Positions 63,099 to 64,000 of a stretch of DNA of 64,000 nt are shown piece after piece; the first letter of the stretch is position 1, and every line of letters begins with the position of its first letter. The notes below the pieces were generated by a model. That model was not told where the DNA came from. It saw nothing but the letters and a program-made list of their open reading frames with translations, and did not search any database. The DNA is taken from contig CANXME010002497.1 of NCBI GenBank assembly GCA_948144175.1, positions 2,168,501 through 2,232,500 on the forward strand, written 5' to 3'. A program made the translations under genes and the position numbers. This DNA is from Closterium sp. NIES-65 (taxonomy: Eukaryota > Streptophyta > Zygnematophyceae > Desmidiales > Closteriaceae).

Positions 63099-64000
63099 CT
63101 GCCGTGAGAGTGCGGAAGGAATGGCAGTGTGAGTGCGGCGTTGTGAACGCTAGTAGAAGCATTTGAGTGTCAAGGGCGCGGCTCAGAAGGCATTGTTGAC
63201 CTGGCAAATGCTTCGAATGCCGCATCTCTCTCGAGCAAGACCTTCGAATGGAACCGATACTATCTTGAGAAGTATGGCGTGCGATAGCAGTTAGGGAGGG
63301 ACTGGTCAGAGCAATCGATCGGCGACTGTTGCTCTCTTAGGTCACGGTTCCAGACTTGTCCGCCCGCCATCCGGCCCTCTGTGACGTGTAAGCACACCCG
63401 TTTATTGGTCATCACAAAATTTTCCAGATATCTTGGAGCATGGTAGCCAATCAGACGTGTACTTTCGTCTACACTTGTCCAGACTTTTATGGCGGGCGAA
63501 CTTTAGAACCGTCATCTTATTTGACCGTGCGGCCCCAACCCAACCGTCCGTCAGCAGTGGCAGCCAAGTGGGGCGGTCTGCCTGTCCTTTCGAGAATTTG
63601 AATGCCCAAACGTGTGAGTGTACACGCGTGGATTGGTTACAGAATATTCTTTCTGTTCTATTTACACCTACAATGTCAAGTTGTGAAAAACCTGACAATG
63701 GTCCCCAATTCCATTGTAAACGTTTACTCCATACAAGCCCTTCTCCCCCAACAATTGCCCACACAAGCATATCAGTCAACACATTTCATAACGGTTTCAC
63801 TACAGAACACAACGCTGCGCAGGCCGCAAATATACTTCACACAAGCGTGCACGATACGGAACCTACATTTCATATGGTAAGTTGACTGCCCACTCACCTA
63901 ATCTATAATGGTCGAATGGACTGCTCTGCTCCTTTCCCTGCAACCCGATTCAGGGTAATGATTGAGAAACAAGGAGACTATACGCCCAATACCCCATAGA
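63099..64000. other. Right end of the window, no gene supported
   Basis: It should contain the first exon of the MYB-like gene, but no convincing one was found. Other open frames lack domains. Confidence 0.35.

Noticed and set aside
1..64000. tRNA, rRNA or riboswitch genes
   Set aside because: None recognised; the tRNA-Met-like matches are all primer-binding sites next to LTRs.

Overview
The window is eukaryotic nuclear DNA made almost entirely of transposable elements. Three things point to the green lineage: two fragments of a plant-type MYB DNA-binding gene, GT-AG introns, and plant-like Ty1/copia and chromodomain Ty3/gypsy elements with initiator-Met-tRNA-type primer sites. A charophyte-like alga would fit, but the species cannot be proved from this sequence. 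There are no bacterial operons, CRISPR arrays, or rRNA or tRNA genes that I can support.

Left part (1-7348): a 181-bp tandem satellite, then a transposase gene of 11 exons that appears intact (1922-6008) and matches the Plavaka group of DDE transposases, then a minus-strand MYB-like gene fragment whose relative lies at the far right end (61823-63098).

Middle-left (7349-25064): a minus-strand chromovirus (element C, 7354-15169, TSD AGGCA) carries two later insertions, a solo LTR (TSD GAATG) and a short GC-rich non-autonomous LTR element (TSD TGCCT). Next come another GC-rich non-autonomous element (E, TSD GTTAC) and a decayed minus-strand copia (D, 18697-25059, TSD TATGG). D sits inside a small element with inverted repeats of about 115-125 bp.

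Right part (26853-61146): two gypsy elements of one family. Element A (plus strand, 26853-39138) contains copia 1. Element B (minus strand, 40136-61146, perfect TSD ATATG) contains copia 2, a non-autonomous element and copia 3, one beside or after another. Removing the insertions leaves about 4.9 kb and 5.5 kb of gypsy.

How the parts relate: the copia elements and at least two of the GC-rich non-autonomous elements share an LTR core, a tRNA-Met primer site and a polypurine tract; one non-autonomous element also shares about 100 bp of the copia 3' untranslated end. The short elements are therefore probably mobilised by copia proteins. All the LTR elements have stops, frameshifts or lost catalytic residues somewhere. 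The gypsy A/B family carries what looks like a -1 ribosomal frameshift signal at the gag-pol junction: slippery GGGAAAC, a 7-nt spacer and an 8-bp hairpin.
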